NCBI RefSeq assembly: GCF_003477605.1 | Contig: NZ_QUDR01000014.1 | Coordinates: forward strand, 23,775 to 87,774 | Length of the DNA stretch: 64,000 nt | Reading direction: 5' to 3' | DNA from: Clostridium sp. AF37-5 | GTDB lineage: Bacteria > Bacillota > Clostridia > Lachnospirales > Lachnospiraceae | Shown here: positions 52,101 to 60,268 of the stretch, piece by piece | How the letters are laid out: every line of letters begins with the position of its first letter | Position numbering within the stretch: position 1 is the stretch's first letter | Notes under the pieces: generated by a model | The model's database searches: none | Told to the model about the DNA's origin: nothing | The model's input: only the letters and a program-made list of their open reading frames with translations | Position numbers and translations under genes: made by a program

Positions 52101-54414
52101 AGAGAGCGGACTGGAACCAATTCAGTATTGTATATCGGAAAAAGCCGTGGAAGGAACAGCAGAGAGTTTAGATACCAAATTAAACTGGGTAACGTATGAG
52201 GATGGATTTTCGATTTCACCGGAGGAATATGAGAGTGCGGTTATTTATGCAAAAATAACAAATCATGCCGGTTTGTCAACTTATATATCTTCCAATGGTT
52301 TGGTGTTTGATAACAAGCAGCCGGAAATCAATAAGGTTGAAAATGGAAAAGAACAGGGTATCGTGGATGAAAAAGAATATATCACGGAAGTTTTGTCCTT
52401 AAAAGTTTCAGACGGTAATTTAAATGAGACAACACTCTATGAGGGAACCGATGTTACGGCATCCGGAAGTGCCCTTTCGATTGTTGAAGAGTCGGAAGGG
52501 ATGAAGACGGCGGAGAAGGAGATTGCCTGCCCACAGAAAGGCTCTAAGACTTATACCGTGGTAGCGAGAGATTCAGCCGGTAATAATGCGGAGCGTGAGT
52601 TTACGATTACGAAACCGATTTATGATATTACGGCAGATACGCTTAAAATTGCGGATGCGGTTTATGGTTACACATCAATGCCACAGACCAAAATAACCTT
52701 TAAAAATACGGATAAGGCAAATGCAGACGCTACGATACAGAAAGTCATTCTTGGCGATGACAAACATTTTGAAGTGAAAAACACAGGAAATGAATTCTGG
52801 ATTGCTGCCAAAGAAGGACTTTCACATGGTAAATATGCAACGGATGTGACACTGGTTTATAACGGTGGCAAAGAAGCAAAGACGACATGTGGTTTTTCTG
52901 TTGACAAAGCGGTTTTGAAGGCGACATATTCGGGCGATGATTTGTATTATCATGAAACGTTAGCTAAGGGCTCTGTAAAAGTAACCGGATTTGTAACGCA
53001 GAACGGTGTTGTGGAAACACCGGAGACGGCAGCCGGCTATGTGGCTCCAACGGTTGATTTTACACAGACAGCGAAAGAGACAAAAGAGCTTACACCAAAA
53101 GGCGGCAAGGCAGATAATTATACCTTTGAGTATGTGTCCGGTCTGCTTTTGGTTGACCGCCGCTATGCGAGTGCCGGAAAAGACGGTCAGTACCGAATTG
53201 AAGGCAGTGTTTCGGATACCGGCTGGTATACTTCGGATTTAAGGATTGTACCAAAAGATGGTTACGAACTTTTGAGAGAAGAAGAAGGAAAAGCACTGGA
53301 TGAGATTGCTCTTACAAAAGATACAGACTGCGGTGAAGAAAAATTCTATATCATGAATGAGACTACGGGTGAAATTTATTATCCGAGTGTATTCAATTAT
53401 AAGAAAGATACGAAAATGCCGGAAATTAAAGGTGTTGAAAAAGATGCCACATATGAGGCAAACAGCCGTGAGGTAACGGTATCGGATGAGAATCTGTCGA
53501 ATGTTACCGTGAACGGTAAACCGCAGAGTATGGAAAATAATACGGTTACATTTACTTTGACAGCAGAACAGGAAACGATGGTATATGTAATTACTGCAAC
53601 CGATTGTGCCGGTAATATGTCAGATTGCACAGTGGTATTAAATCAGCCGGCATCGCTCCCGGCATCAGATGACACCGATGCGGATAATGCAGGCAATTCA
53701 GGTGATAATAATACGGATGGAAATGCAGTTACACCGACCGCTTCACCGTCCCAGGCAATTGCCGGTATTGTGAAAAAGCATGTCAAGGTGGTTGACGGAG
53801 CACCGAATACAGCACTTGTAACAGGTACACAGGATTTGAAAACATCTGTACTGTCAAATGGAGAACAGCAGGCAGTAGAAGATGGCAGTAATGCAAGCAT
53901 TGAATTGCGAATCAAGAATATTGACGGCAGTGTTCCTCAAAACGATAAGGAACTTGTGATTGCAAATCTGTCGGGTTATTCGGTCGGTGAATATTTGGAT
54001 ATCACACTGTGGAAGAAAGTAGGAAGCAGTTCAGAGAAAGAGGTAACAAATTTGGCAAAACCGATTTCTGTAACGGTAACGGTTCCTTCGGATTTGCGGA
54101 ATGCGTCGCGTGAATTTGTTGTCCTTCGTGTTCATAAAGGAAAAGTATCCGTATTGGAAGATTTGGATTCAGCAACAAATACGGTTACATTTAAGACAGA
54201 CCGTTTCTCTACGTATGCGCTTGCCTACCGTACGGCGGCAGCACTTACAACGAGACAGACAAATTCCACGAAGAATACAAGTGTGATTGGAACACTTGCG
54301 ACAAATCCATCACCGGCTACCGGCGATACGGCTCCACTTCTGCCGATTGCTATTGTATTTCTTGGTTCTTTATCAGGAATACTCATAACGATGGTGCTTC
54401 GGAGAAAAATGTAA
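49120..54414 (+). CDS. Giant wall-anchored surface protein with Ig-like repeat modules and SPATG sorting signal
   Basis: The 1764-residue protein begins with two hydrophobic segments (about 18-40 and 49-70, the second ending SLADE as a likely cleavage site), followed by an acidic Glu/Thr/Pro linker (about 72-190). Residues 190-1510 are beta-rich, Ig-like modules, with a roughly 490-residue block repeated twice and a third partial copy. An Asp/Asn/Gly linker (about 1510-1547) and a C-terminal domain follow. The end is a sorting signal: SPATG (1731-1735), a hydrophobic helix and RRKM. SPATG fits the (S/P)PxTG motif of clostridial class-B-like sortases. No sortase gene is in the window. Start ATG 49120 follows GGAGGG (49107-49112); ATG 49105 is within that site. 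Ligand unknown, adhesion is a guess. Confidence 0.85.
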   Translation: MKKRILEFLIKIGKKCKPLTYPVMIVVIAFLTIYHAIRNLFIKENKWKSLVTGAICLVAVVGAVLVLPSLADEMTGESQTETVSEEELEPTMTPDVTVEPVVTEEPEEKQDSEETESAEETTKPEEEKKDEEKATDEPRATEEPQYQSAAKQDESDNLPKEEKKAIKKKREAAPVQLEKPTCQVVEQPVGPYTYPMDSTIKVKVEVTPPAGAGYECQWYVSKTANGTGEALVGNGAKTTTYSIPKDTGAGDYYFYCMVKSVDNNQYDLDSEEVRSDDVVVTIQKGEPQLSDFDISTIKEEYYYTGEIINPTIVSSKEGMGSAYIVVKDGTTENRPKADSDDPYAIYLHVSKGSNYKAKTIDLNKTITIKRYPTPTKPYTVSGTKGKLVDGKQWYTSDVKIVPMSGYLISTDESDFKDSIICSSDGTNQGPLKVYLKNKNNKGITGAITVAEKRDGQINIDKTKPTATITYEGKQYSDADHELGVDCFNHDVVFSLSAEDETSKVDSRAYVLATKAMTASQLKSASWVTLAEGDTVTFSREGKRIFYARVIDKAGNTTYSASNQITVDKTLPEILCGSKKLGDTKSYIADRKKITVTDDYLSKVTVKNGSNTVLTKTEDDITKGSVSFVIERTTETNDDIVYEITAEDKSGNQKVTTLTLKNPVLDVDAKNLDFGSGSSALTYGYEEVEAQAVSLINKANNQPVAADSITLEGANGEAEYFEVAEGTKIRPKQGLHAGTYTEAVRIAYNGDAESEVTCKCSVTIKKANMLVRYTGQKDVGYHTLPDLKGTIEYTATDFKNGDTKDVFVKDADFVAPKLYYMDENQNSQEFTSDKRAMETMQLIPDGGSSHDYEFSYAAGELEVKHHVLRDGYVIEGKKVKGYDWYVSDYVAIRPAANYQISDSEAADSFASQTQSISVAGPTNGVEKSFYVMNTQTGEISAQMKETIKIDNTAPYFRNGEGITVSSNLWAEFCNSVSFGLFFNQTKAVSISATDEESGLEPIQYCISEKAVEGTAESLDTKLNWVTYEDGFSISPEEYESAVIYAKITNHAGLSTYISSNGLVFDNKQPEINKVENGKEQGIVDEKEYITEVLSLKVSDGNLNETTLYEGTDVTASGSALSIVEESEGMKTAEKEIACPQKGSKTYTVVARDSAGNNAEREFTITKPIYDITADTLKIADAVYGYTSMPQTKITFKNTDKANADATIQKVILGDDKHFEVKNTGNEFWIAAKEGLSHGKYATDVTLVYNGGKEAKTTCGFSVDKAVLKATYSGDDLYYHETLAKGSVKVTGFVTQNGVVETPETAAGYVAPTVDFTQTAKETKELTPKGGKADNYTFEYVSGLLLVDRRYASAGKDGQYRIEGSVSDTGWYTSDLRIVPKDGYELLREEEGKALDEIALTKDTDCGEEKFYIMNETTGEIYYPSVFNYKKDTKMPEIKGVEKDATYEANSREVTVSDENLSNVTVNGKPQSMENNTVTFTLTAEQETMVYVITATDCAGNMSDCTVVLNQPASLPASDDTDADNAGNSGDNNTDGNAVTPTASPSQAIAGIVKKHVKVVDGAPNTALVTGTQDLKTSVLSNGEQQAVEDGSNASIELRIKNIDGSVPQNDKELVIANLSGYSVGEYLDITLWKKVGSSSEKEVTNLAKPISVTVTVPSDLRNASREFVVLRVHKGKVSVLEDLDSATNTVTFKTDRFSTYALAYRTAAALTTRQTNSTKNTSVIGTLATNPSPATGDTAPLLPIAIVFLGSLSGILITMVLRRKM
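50257..53640 (+). repeat. Protein-level tandem modules within the giant surface protein
   Basis: Three copies begin near 50257, 51724 and 53191, a spacing of about 1467 bases (489 residues); the third is cut after about 150 residues. Matching landmarks are DGKQWYTSDVKIVP, GYDWYVSDYVAIRP and DTGWYTSDLRIVPKDGY, then FYVMNTQTGEI and FYIMNETTGEI. The copies are well diverged in DNA, so the duplication is old. Confidence 0.7.
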
Positions 54415-54432
54415 TTCATCGGAGGTTTTAGC

Positions 54433-55113
54433 ATGAAAAAAGTTAGAACACATTTGGAAGACCGTGTCCTTCCATCTTATACAAAAGGAGAAGAAATTTT
54501 TAATATGGTTTCGCATATTGCCGGTGGTGCGCTGGCAATTGCGGCACTGGTACTCTGTGTGATTTTTGCAGTAATACACACAGATGCATGGGGTGTTGTG
54601 GGAGCAGCTATTTATGGCTCCACGATGGTTGTGCTTTATGCGATGTCAAGTATTTATCATGGTTTGAAACCGGAAATGCCTAAAAAGGTGTTTCAGGTTA
54701 TTGATCACTGTACAATTTATTTTCTAATCGCAGGAACTTATACGCCGGTCACTTTGACGGCACTGAGACCACAGTACCCGGTACAGGCATTTGTGATTTT
54801 TGGTATTGTGTGGGCGTGCTGTTTCATCGCGGCAACTCTGACGGCAATTGATTTGAAAAAATATCAGATTTTGTCGATGATTTGTTATCTTGCGATGGGA
54901 TGGTGTATTATTTTCTTTATTAAACCGACGGTACAGTGTCTTGGTACCGGCGGAACCGTGTTTTTGTTTACCGGCGGTGTTGCTTACACGATTGGTGCAA
55001 TTTTGTATGGTATTGGTAAAAAGAAAAAATATGTGCATTCCATTTTCCACTTGTTCGTGGTGGCGGGAAGTATTTTGCACTTTTTTATGATTTTGTTTTA
55101 TGTTATACTATAG
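54433..55113 (+). CDS. Hemolysin III-family (YqfA/PAQR-like) membrane protein
   Basis: A 226-residue protein with seven hydrophobic helices. The family motifs SSIYHGLKP, VIDHCTIYFLIAGTYTP and HSIFHLFVVAGSILHF place conserved Ser, His and Asp residues where PAQR-type proteins bind zinc. Bacterial members are probably membrane hydrolases or envelope-homeostasis factors rather than true hemolysins. GGAGG (54421-54425) precedes the ATG; the gene begins eighteen bases after the surface protein stop and may be co-transcribed. Confidence 0.88.
   Translation: MKKVRTHLEDRVLPSYTKGEEIFNMVSHIAGGALAIAALVLCVIFAVIHTDAWGVVGAAIYGSTMVVLYAMSSIYHGLKPEMPKKVFQVIDHCTIYFLIAGTYTPVTLTALRPQYPVQAFVIFGIVWACCFIAATLTAIDLKKYQILSMICYLAMGWCIIFFIKPTVQCLGTGGTVFLFTGGVAYTIGAILYGIGKKKKYVHSIFHLFVVAGSILHFFMILFYVIL
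55101..55109 (+). promoter_or_regulatory. Extended -10 promoter for the enoyl-CoA reductase gene
   Basis: TGTTATACT combines TG, one base and TATACT. It overlaps the end of the hemolysin III-like gene; no clear -35 is needed for this class. Confidence 0.5.
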
Positions 55114-55190
55114 CGTAAAGTGTTCCCTTATGAATGGGGATGCGGGTTGTTTAGTAGCTTTGATTGATGCAAAAGAATTTGGAGGATAAG

Positions 55191-56345
55191 ATGATAGTAG
55201 AACCAAAAGTAAAAGGATTTATCTGCACGACAGCACATCCTGCCGGCTGCAAAGAGAGTGTAAGAAGACAGATTGTTTATTGTAAAGAAAAAGGCATGGT
55301 GGAAGGACCGAAGAAGGTATTGGTGATTGGCTCTTCGACCGGTTATGGTTTGGCAAGCCGTATTGCAGTAACATATGGTTACGGGGCAGATACGATTGGC
55401 GTGGCATTTGAGAGAGAGTCCAATGGAAGAAGAACGGCAACTGCCGGCTGGTATAACACAAAGGCATTTGAAGAGTTTGCCAAAGAAGACGGTTATTATG
55501 CAAAGTCATTTAATGGTGACGGTTTTTCGGAAGAAATGAAAAATCAGGTAATAGAGACGATTCGCAAGGATTTTGGAAAAGTTGATATGGTTGTTTACAG
55601 TATGGCAGCTCCGAGAAGAACGATGCCGGATGGAACGACAGTATCATCTGTACTGAAAACTGTGGGAAAAGAACTGACAAACAAAACCATTGATTTGCGA
55701 AATAATGAAATTAAAGATGTAACGGTACCGGTTGCCAACGAAGAAGAGATTGAAAATACCGTCAAAGTTATGGGCGGTGAAGACTGGGAAGCATGGATTC
55801 AGGCACTTGTGGATGCAGATGTTTTGAGTGACAATGCTGTTACATTAGCATATTCTTATATCGGACCGGAACTGACTCATGCGATTTACAAAGAAGGCAG
55901 TATCGGTCAGGCAAAGAAACATCTTTTTGATACATCGAAAAAACTCACAAAAGAGTTTGAGGCGAAAGGATTGAAGGCTTACATCTCGGTGAATAAGGCG
56001 TTGGTTACACAGAGCAGTGCAGCAATTCCAATTGTCCCACTTTACATTTCTCTGCTTTATAAGATTATGAAGAAAGAGGGACTGCATGAGGGGTGCATCG
56101 AGCAGATGAACCGTTTGTTTATCGACAAACTGCCGGCAAAGGAAACGGATGCAGAAGGTTATATCCGTCTTGATGACTGGGAAATGGAAGATAAAGTCCA
56201 GAATGAAATAACAAAGCTTTGGGACTTAGTTACGACAGAGAACATTGACGAGCTTGGTGACATTGAAGGTTACTGGGAAGATTTTTATCACATGTTTGGT
56301 TTCCATTATGACAATGTGGATTATAGTGCTGATGTAGAAATTTAA
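55191..56345 (+). CDS. Trans-2-enoyl-CoA reductase (FabV/TER family)
   Basis: The enzyme reduces trans-2-enoyl thioesters with NAD(P)H, in fatty acid synthesis (FabV) or crotonyl-CoA reduction (TER). The 384 residues show the N-terminal GFICTTAHPAGC, the nucleotide-binding VLVIGSSTGYGLASR and the YX8K active-site pair Y233/K242 in AIYKEGSIGQAKK. The length agrees with TER more than with typical short-chain reductases. Start ATG 55191 follows GGAGGA (55181-55186). No other butyrate or fatty-acid gene is adjacent, so the pathway is open. Confidence 0.9.
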   Translation: MIVEPKVKGFICTTAHPAGCKESVRRQIVYCKEKGMVEGPKKVLVIGSSTGYGLASRIAVTYGYGADTIGVAFERESNGRRTATAGWYNTKAFEEFAKEDGYYAKSFNGDGFSEEMKNQVIETIRKDFGKVDMVVYSMAAPRRTMPDGTTVSSVLKTVGKELTNKTIDLRNNEIKDVTVPVANEEEIENTVKVMGGEDWEAWIQALVDADVLSDNAVTLAYSYIGPELTHAIYKEGSIGQAKKHLFDTSKKLTKEFEAKGLKAYISVNKALVTQSSAAIPIVPLYISLLYKIMKKEGLHEGCIEQMNRLFIDKLPAKETDAEGYIRLDDWEMEDKVQNEITKLWDLVTTENIDELGDIEGYWEDFYHMFGFHYDNVDYSADVEI

Positions 56346-56361
56346 AAATGACAGAAATAAA

Positions 56362-56390
56362 AAAGGGGCTGCCAAAATGGCAGCCTCTTT
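56362..56390. terminator. Bidirectional terminator between the enoyl-CoA reductase and lysC
   Basis: AAAGGGGCTGCCA (56362-56374) pairs with TGGCAGCCTCTTT (56378-56390), thirteen pairs with one wobble or mismatch. The A- and T-rich flanks suit both convergent genes. Confidence 0.85.
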
Positions 56391-56400
56391 CAATTTGCAA

Positions 56401-57720
56401 TTATAATCTTGCAACTACGAAAATATCATAGATAGCGCGAATTGCATCTTCGAAATCTTCATTATTTACACCGATGATAATATTTAACTCACTCGAGCCC
56501 TGGTCAATCATTTTTACATTGATATGCGCATGAGCAAGAGCGGAGAACAAACGACCGGCAGTACCACGTGTACTCTTCATGCCACGTCCTACAACAGCAA
56601 TCAAAGCTAAATCAGATTCCAGATGAATGGTATCCGGTTTTGCTAAACGGTTGATGTCGGCAATGACTTCCTGCTCTTTTTCCTGAAATTCGTCCTGATG
56701 AACAAAAATAGTCATGGTATCAATACCGGATGGCATATGCTCAAAAGAGATACCATTGTCTTCAAAAGCGCTGAGGACTTTGCGACCAAAACCGATTTCG
56801 GAGTTCATCATATCTTTTTCAATATTAACGGCTACAAAGCCTTTTTTTCCGGCAATACCGGTGATGGTATAAGCAGGAATCCGGCAGGTGCTTTCTACAA
56901 TCATTGTTCCATCGTCTTCCGGACGGTTTGTGTTTCGGATGTTAATTGGAATACCGGCTTTTCGTACCGGGAAGATTGCATCTTCGTGGAGTACGGAAGC
57001 ACCCATGTAGGCAAGTTCTCGTAATTCCATATAAGTAATGGTATGAATGACTTCCGGATTTTTTACGATACGTGGGTCAGTAACTAAGCAGCCGGAAACG
57101 TCTGTCCAGTTCTCATACAAATTCGCATTAATTGCTTTGGCAACCAAAGAACCGGTAATATCGGAACCGCCGCGGGAGAAAGTAACAACTGTACCATTTT
57201 TCATGGCACCGTAAAATCCCGGAATGACAGCTCGTTCAATTTTATCTAAATAAGTGGCAAGAAGCTCGTTGGTGGTTTCAGAATCAAAAGACCCGTCTTT
57301 GTTAAAACGGATTACATTGGCAGCATCGACAAATTCATAGCCGAGGTATTTTGCCATAATTTTTCCGTTTAAGTACTCGCCACGGGAAGCAGCGTACATA
57401 GAACCTGCTTTTGCTACAAACTGTTTTTTAATGATTTCAAAATCTTCATCTAAAGAAAAATCGAGTTTCAAACCATTAATGATTTCGTTATAGCGGTCTT
57501 TGATTTGATTTAACTGCTTGTTGAATGCCTTGCTCTGTTCTGCCAGTTCATAGCAGTGATACAGCATATCCGTTACCTTCGTATCATCGGAAAAACGTTT
57601 TCCCGGTGCGGAAGGGACTACATAACGGCGGGATTCGTCTGCTCGAATAATAGCGCCAACTTTCATAAACTGTTCTGCACTGGCAAGGGAACTTCCACCA
57701 AACTTAACTACTTTTTTCAT
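56401..57720 (-). CDS. lysC: Aspartate kinase
   Basis: Aspartate kinase (439 residues) phosphorylates aspartate, the first step towards lysine, diaminopimelate, threonine and methionine. The N-terminal KFGGSSLA and the FSRGGSDITGSLVA segment form the kinase core; two ACT domains lie at the C-terminus (GIAGKKGFVAVNIEKDMM; ALIAVVGRGMKSTRGTAGRLF). Start ATG 57720 follows GGAGAG; the frame extends eleven residues further without a binding site. A TATAAT at 57776-57771 on the minus strand may be its -10. No lysine riboswitch is seen in the 135-base divergent gap. Confidence 0.94.
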   Translation of the reverse strand: MKKVVKFGGSSLASAEQFMKVGAIIRADESRRYVVPSAPGKRFSDDTKVTDMLYHCYELAEQSKAFNKQLNQIKDRYNEIINGLKLDFSLDEDFEIIKKQFVAKAGSMYAASRGEYLNGKIMAKYLGYEFVDAANVIRFNKDGSFDSETTNELLATYLDKIERAVIPGFYGAMKNGTVVTFSRGGSDITGSLVAKAINANLYENWTDVSGCLVTDPRIVKNPEVIHTITYMELRELAYMGASVLHEDAIFPVRKAGIPINIRNTNRPEDDGTMIVESTCRIPAYTITGIAGKKGFVAVNIEKDMMNSEIGFGRKVLSAFEDNGISFEHMPSGIDTMTIFVHQDEFQEKEQEVIADINRLAKPDTIHLESDLALIAVVGRGMKSTRGTAGRLFSALAHAHINVKMIDQGSSELNIIIGVNNEDFEDAIRAIYDIFVVARL

Positions 57721-57814
57721 GAAACATCTCTCCATATAATTTTTTTGTGTCAAAGATTTACAGACACACGATTATAGTAAACCATGTTTTTTGGTATTTT
57801 TCAAGAGTTTTTTG

Positions 57815-57823
57815 TGATATAAT
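57815..57823 (+). promoter_or_regulatory. Extended -10 promoter for the small gene at 57856
   Basis: TGATATAAT combines TG, one base and a perfect TATAAT. A usual -35 is lacking. Confidence 0.5.
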
Positions 57824-57855
57824 AAGAAAAAGAAATTTTACAGAGGAGGATTTGT

Positions 57856-58128
57856 ATGGAAGGAATTACATTATATTCCATTGATTATTATAAAAAAAGT
57901 GTTTTTAAAGGAAGTTACCGGGGGATGAATTTCAGAATTTCTAAAGACGGCGATGAGGAGGAAAAGAAACTTCTTGCGACTGCGTGGAAAGGACCGTTTA
58001 TACTGGAAAAGACAAAGGAGGAGCCGGTGACGATGACGTTTAATTTTTCGGATGAGGGGCTTTTAGAGGCGGATGAATGGTTGACGAAACAGCAGAAACT
58101 GTTATGCCCGGGAGTAGGGGAAGAGTGA
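57856..58128 (+). CDS. Small uncharacterised soluble protein
   Basis: The 90-residue protein begins GITLYSIDYYKKSVFKGSYR and ends with a LEADEWLTKQQ-type helix. It has a central WKGPFILEKT segment and looks like a small alpha/beta fold. I recall similar short proteins from Lachnospiraceae that are sometimes labelled GNAT acetyltransferases, but no acetyl-CoA binding motif is seen here. CAGAGGAGG (57841-57849) precedes the ATG. It stands alone between lysC and the COG0523 pair, each with its own promoter. Confidence 0.72.
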   Translation: MEGITLYSIDYYKKSVFKGSYRGMNFRISKDGDEEEKKLLATAWKGPFILEKTKEEPVTMTFNFSDEGLLEADEWLTKQQKLLCPGVGEE

Positions 58129-58132
58129 CCTC

Positions 58133-58160
58133 TTGTAACTTTTTGAAAAACGAGTATAAT
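58133..58160 (+). promoter_or_regulatory. Promoter of the COG0523 gene pair
   Basis: TTGTAA (58133-58138) and TATAAT (58155-58160) with a 16-base spacer. The palindrome TACTAGTA (58160-58167) covers the expected start site; no long Zur-type operator is recognised. Confidence 0.65.
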
Positions 58161-58203
58161 ACTAGTAGCAGAGAAACATAAGAATAAGGAGGTTATTATT
58201 ACC

Positions 58204-59283
58204 ATGACAAAAATTGATATTTTTTCCGGTTTTCTTGGTGCCGGTAAGACAACATTGATAAAAAAACTGATAAAGGAAGCTTTTCAGGGAGAAAAACTTG
58301 TCCTGATTGAAAATGAATTTGGTGAGATTGGCATTGATGGCGGTTTTATGAAAGATGCCGGCATTAATGTAACGGAAATGAATTCAGGATGTATTTGCTG
58401 TTCATTGGTTGGTGATTTTGGTGCCGCATTGGAAGAGGTACTTGAGAAATATCATCCGGACCGCATTATTATTGAGCCATCCGGTGTTGGTAAATTGTCG
58501 GATGTTATTAAGGCTGTCTCCGGTGTAATGGAAAGCCATGCCGATGTGCAGATGAATGGGTATGTTACGGTGGCAGACGCAACGAAGTGTAAAATGTACA
58601 TGAAAAACTTTGGTGAATTTTACAACAACCAGGTTGAGAGTGCAAAGACAATTGTGTTAAGCCGGACCGGTAAAATTACGGATGAAAAGTTAGATGCTGC
58701 GTTGGCTTTGATTCGCGAGAAAAATGATAAGGCAACAATTATTACGACACCATGGGATGAGATTGATGGCAAACAAATTCTTGGTGCGATTGAGGAGAGT
58801 AATGCGCTGGAATTAGAATTGATGGAAGAAGAGGATGTATGTCCGGAGTGTGGACATCATCATGATCACGACCATGAACACCACCATCACCATGAGCACG
58901 GTGAGTGCGACCATCACGACCATGAACATGAACACCATCATCACCACGGGGATGGCGAGTGCTGTTGTGGACATGACCACGAGCATGGACATCATCACCA
59001 TCATGCGGACGATGTATTTACAAGCATGGGTATCGAGAGTGCGCACAAATACAGTGAGGAAGAATTGACCGGTATTTTGAAAAAATTGTCTGCTGAGGAT
59101 AATGGTTATGGAAACATTCTTCGCGCGAAGGGAATTGTACCGGCGACGGAAGGTGAATGGTTCCACTTTGATTTGGTACCTGGTGAGTACGAAGTACGCC
59201 GGGGCAGTGCAGACTATACCGGACGAATCTGCGTTATTGGAGCAGAGTTGAAAGAAAGTGAAATTAAGCAATTGTTTTTATGA
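58204..59283 (+). CDS. COG0523 (CobW/ZigA-like) GTPase with His-rich metal-binding stretch
   Basis: A 359-residue G3E-family GTPase, a probable metal chaperone. Walker A GFLGAGKTT is at residues 9-17 and the family's metal site CxCC at 63-66 (GCICC). Residues 213-267 hold 28 histidines and six cysteines in DHDHEH- and HHHHH-type runs, a large metal-binding or buffering segment. The C-terminal domain (about 275-359) is the usual CobW_C type. In place of the NKxD guanine motif it has LSRTGKITD, which differs from E. coli YjiA. AAGGAGG (58186-58192) lies eleven bases before the ATG, a rather long spacing. It is followed by a second COG0523 protein. Confidence 0.9.
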   Translation: MTKIDIFSGFLGAGKTTLIKKLIKEAFQGEKLVLIENEFGEIGIDGGFMKDAGINVTEMNSGCICCSLVGDFGAALEEVLEKYHPDRIIIEPSGVGKLSDVIKAVSGVMESHADVQMNGYVTVADATKCKMYMKNFGEFYNNQVESAKTIVLSRTGKITDEKLDAALALIREKNDKATIITTPWDEIDGKQILGAIEESNALELELMEEEDVCPECGHHHDHDHEHHHHHEHGECDHHDHEHEHHHHHGDGECCCGHDHEHGHHHHHADDVFTSMGIESAHKYSEEELTGILKKLSAEDNGYGNILRAKGIVPATEGEWFHFDLVPGEYEVRRGSADYTGRICVIGAELKESEIKQLFL

Positions 59284-59301
59284 TAAGGAATGGAGGAAAC
59301 T

Positions 59302-60255
59302 ATGTTTGGAAATCGGGATATTCCGGTCTATTTGTTTACCGGTTTTTTGGAAAGCGGTAAATCAACATGTTTTCAGGAAATACTGGAAGAGGGAAATTTT
59401 GAAGACGGCTTGCGGACCTTATATCTGATGACAGAAGAGGGAGAAAAAGAAGTCGATGAAATGTTACTTCGCCATAATAAAGTGGACACGGTTTTGATTG
59501 AAGACGAAGAAGATTTGACGGAAGATAAGTGTAAGGAACTTGTGAAACAGTATAAGCCGGCACGAATTGTTATTGAAGTAAACGGAATGTGGGATTTGGT
59601 TAAGTTAATCAATGAAACCATTCCGGAAAATTGGATTGTTGTGCAGACTTTTACGACGGTCAATGCGGAAACATTTTCTGTTTATATCAATAATATGAAA
59701 TCATTGATTATGTCGCATTTTCAGCAGTCGGATTTGGTTATTTTTAATCGTTGTTCATCCGATATGGACAAGGCATCCATGCGTCGAAATGTCAAAGCAA
59801 TCAACCGCAGTGCCCAGGTTTTATTTGAATCAGAGGATGGCTCGGTTGAGAGTAATATTGAAGAAGAATTACCGTTTGATGTCACTGCAAAAGAAATTGT
59901 ATTAGAAGATGACGATTTTGGATTGTGGTATCTGGATGTCAGTGAGCATCCGGAAAAATACGAGGGAAAAACGATTGTATTTAAAGGACAGGTATACCGA
60001 AATAGAACCTTCCCGAAAGATGCCTTTGTTCCATCCCGCGCGGCCATGACTTGCTGTGCGGATGACATCGCAAAAATCGGATTCATTTGCCATTACCCAC
60101 AGGCTGATAAGTTTGCAACCAACGACTGGGTTATGGTAACGGTAAAAGTAAAACCGGAATTTAGCCGTAAACAACAAGCATTAGTGCCAATGCTTTGGGC
60201 TGACAAAGTCGAAAAAACCACTCCCCCACAAGAGGAAGTTGTATACTTTAGTTAG
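59302..60255 (+). CDS. Degenerate COG0523 GTPase fused to a YcgQ/DUF1980-like C-terminal domain
   Basis: The 317-residue protein starts with a CobW-like P-loop (GFLESGKS, 14-21) and the strand order of G3E GTPases, but lacks the CxCC metal motif and has FNRCSSD in the region of the guanine motif. From about residue 205 it changes to a domain with EKYEGKTIVFKGQVYRN, AAMTCCADDIAKIGF and DWVMVTVKV, which matches the C-terminal half of the YcgQ/TIGR03943 (DUF1980) proteins that usually pair with a permease (YcgR/YraQ). The reading frame is continuous. The partner gene directly upstream is an intact COG0523 protein, so both probably serve metal (perhaps zinc) homeostasis. Start ATG 59302 follows GGAGG (59292-59296). 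Confidence 0.75.
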   Translation: MFGNRDIPVYLFTGFLESGKSTCFQEILEEGNFEDGLRTLYLMTEEGEKEVDEMLLRHNKVDTVLIEDEEDLTEDKCKELVKQYKPARIVIEVNGMWDLVKLINETIPENWIVVQTFTTVNAETFSVYINNMKSLIMSHFQQSDLVIFNRCSSDMDKASMRRNVKAINRSAQVLFESEDGSVESNIEEELPFDVTAKEIVLEDDDFGLWYLDVSEHPEKYEGKTIVFKGQVYRNRTFPKDAFVPSRAAMTCCADDIAKIGFICHYPQADKFATNDWVMVTVKVKPEFSRKQQALVPMLWADKVEKTTPPQEEVVYFS

Positions 60256-60268
60256 CTACAAGCCACGC

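Noticed and set aside
57721..57855. Lysine riboswitch before lysC
   Set aside because: The divergent gap of 135 bases shows none of the conserved L-box blocks and is too short for the aptamer.
58855..59010. Repetitive CAC/CAT/GAC DNA that looks like a simple repeat
   Set aside because: It is coding sequence for the His-rich metal-binding segment of the COG0523 protein.
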